From an uncultured Eubacterium sp. (GTDB taxonomy: Bacteria > Bacillota > Clostridia > Lachnospirales > Lachnospiraceae), in contig CAKREL010000036.1 of the NCBI GenBank assembly GCA_934317205.1, forward strand, positions 1-21,194: a stretch of 21,194 nucleotides of DNA, given 5' to 3'. The notes below the pieces were generated by a model, which was given only the letters and a program-made list of their open reading frames with translations, searched no databases and was not told where the DNA came from. Made by a program: the position numbers and the translations under genes. This document shows positions 20,076 through 21,194 of the stretch, one piece after another. Within the stretch, counting starts at the first letter, position 1, and each line of letters opens with the position of its first letter.

Positions 20076-21194
20076 CTGTCAAACCTCCCTCCCGGTAAAT
20101 GCTGTTCCAGATTTCCTCTTCCTGCAATTTTTTATTTTTCTCATAGCAAAAACCATCAATCTTCGGATCAAAACCGCACACACTGTGATATGGGCAGTAA
20201 TCGCACCCGGTTCTCGTCTCCATCTGATATGGGCGGATATTGATATCTCCATCCAGAATCTGTTCTGCCGCCGCACAGATCTTTCGATTTACGAAGGAAG
20301 TCAGGGCATGGAAATCAATTCTCGTAGCACCTGAAGTGCCCCGCTTACTAACTGTTCCATCTTTTTTCAATGTCAGTGGAATAACTTCTGATTTTCCATG
20401 TAATCCCACATCCATTTGCTCATAAGCTTTCTGCTCCAGACTGACCAGCCCATTTAAGCGCAGTTCACTTAAGATATTTTCCATAATCTTTTCTTCCTCT
20501 TCACCGTCAGCATCCACCATCGGATCATCCATTCGATAATAAAAAATACCCGCCGGAACGATTTCTTTTCCCGGATGTGTCTTTTTTAACTGCTCCATGG
20601 CTGCATTCAGATATACTACAAGTTGCAGTTGCTGTCCATAATACAGATTCAACAACTGAAACGTTGTTTTTCCGGATTTATAATCAATGATACGAACATA
20701 CACGGCATCTTCTGTCTCTCTGGTGTCCATACGGTCAATTTTTCCCACCAGACGCATCTTGTGCTCCTCATCCAACATCATATTTTTCACATTTAACTCA
20801 TTTACCTGTACAAAATCCACTTCGTACCCGGCTGGTTTGAAAGTTCCATGCCGGATCTGTTCGGTCAGCGCCCAGATACTGCGCTTCATGATCCGGTAGA
20901 TCCGCTCCAGGACATAAGCGCTTCTGGCCGACTCCAGCAATGACTCATTTGGCATAGAAAGTACCGCATCCTGCATGGCTGCTTTCAGCAGATCTTCCTG
21001 TTGTGGTTCCGTTATAGAATACCAGTCATAGGATTTCTCCAGACTTTCACAATACCGTTGCAAAATCTCATGAAACATACTCCCCATATCCAGTGATGCA
21101 AAGCTATATGTCTCCCTCTCGGATAATTTCAGACCATATTCCAGAAAATGTGCATAAGCACAACGGGCAAATAATTCCAAACGTGTAACAGAAT
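20065..21194 (-). CDS. addB: AddB subunit of the AddAB helicase/nuclease, partial (C-terminal part)
   Basis: The frame is open to the right edge, so the N-terminal part lies outside the window; about 376 residues are visible. They form the RecB-type nuclease and Fe-S region of AddB. The first visible residues, SVTRLELFARCAYAHFLEYG, match the conserved start of this region and supply the first cluster cysteine. The other three are in GCDYCPYHSVCGFD (Cys-2-Cys-5-Cys) near the C-terminus. The nuclease motif is visible as MGSMFHEIL and later VRIIDYKSGKT. The nuclease domains of AddA and AddB each cut one strand. The TTG codon at 21180 is not a real start. The gene ends inside the start of addA. 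Confidence 0.95.
   Translation of the reverse strand, partial: SVTRLELFARCAYAHFLEYGLKLSERETYSFASLDMGSMFHEILQRYCESLEKSYDWYSITEPQQEDLLKAAMQDAVLSMPNESLLESARSAYVLERIYRIMKRSIWALTEQIRHGTFKPAGYEVDFVQVNELNVKNMMLDEEHKMRLVGKIDRMDTRETEDAVYVRIIDYKSGKTTFQLLNLYYGQQLQLVVYLNAAMEQLKKTHPGKEIVPAGIFYYRMDDPMVDADGEEEEKIMENILSELRLNGLVSLEQKAYEQMDVGLHGKSEVIPLTLKKDGTVSKRGTSGATRIDFHALTSFVNRKICAAAEQILDGDINIRPYQMETRTGCDYCPYHSVCGFDPKIDGFCYEKNKKLQEEEIWNSIYREGGLTDEC

Overview
The window looks like a chromosomal segment of a Gram-positive anaerobe of the class Clostridia, most likely a Lachnospiraceae-type gut bacterium (inference). The support is a moderately AT-rich composition, strong AGGAGG-type ribosome binding sites, ferredoxin-tailed aldo/keto reductases, AddAB instead of RecBCD, a lipobox-bearing foldase-like lipoprotein and a perfect CIRCE element. 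No rRNA, tRNA, CRISPR array or intact transposase was seen. All genes but one lie on the minus strand; the exception is htpG.

Layout, left to right. Positions 1-351 hold stem-loop-rich non-coding DNA and the terminator of an Fe-S aldo/keto reductase gene (352-1473). Upstream of it in transcription order is a TetR regulator (1599-2198) with a consensus promoter overlapped by a palindromic operator. Next come two related terminators (2285-2448) and a 141-bp MITE-like element with perfect 15-bp terminal inverted repeats (2508-2648).

Positions 2675-9319 form the most interesting block. Read on the minus strand it contains a sigma-54 activator (7736-9319) with its own terminator, three repeated half-palindromic sites, a -24/-12 promoter, and then a DRE-TIM lyase resembling HMG-CoA lyase, a class II (degradative, NAD-type) HMG-CoA reductase, a small two-helix membrane protein, a TctA-like permease and a 143-residue protein of unknown function. 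The gene set resembles the mevalonate catabolic mvaAB operon of Pseudomonas mevalonii, with an added transporter and sigma-54 control. The lyase lacks the key active-site residues of true HMG-CoA lyases, so the last step or the real substrate may differ.

Positions 9421-11619 carry a second Fe-S aldo/keto reductase and a membrane acyltransferase, probably cotranscribed. Positions 11620-12109 are repeat-rich: a 160-bp near-continuous hairpin, a 31-bp direct repeat in two copies, then a CIRCE operator and a sigma-A promoter driving htpG (12110-14167). A long stem-loop (14203-14268) separates htpG from a convergent minus-strand group: a PrsA/SurA-like lipoprotein, an 87-residue protein of unknown function, Maf nucleotide pyrophosphatase, AddA, and the 3' part of addB, which runs off the right edge. 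Two diverged copies of a roughly 70-bp repeat lie around the maf 3' end, and one of them supplies the last residues of Maf.
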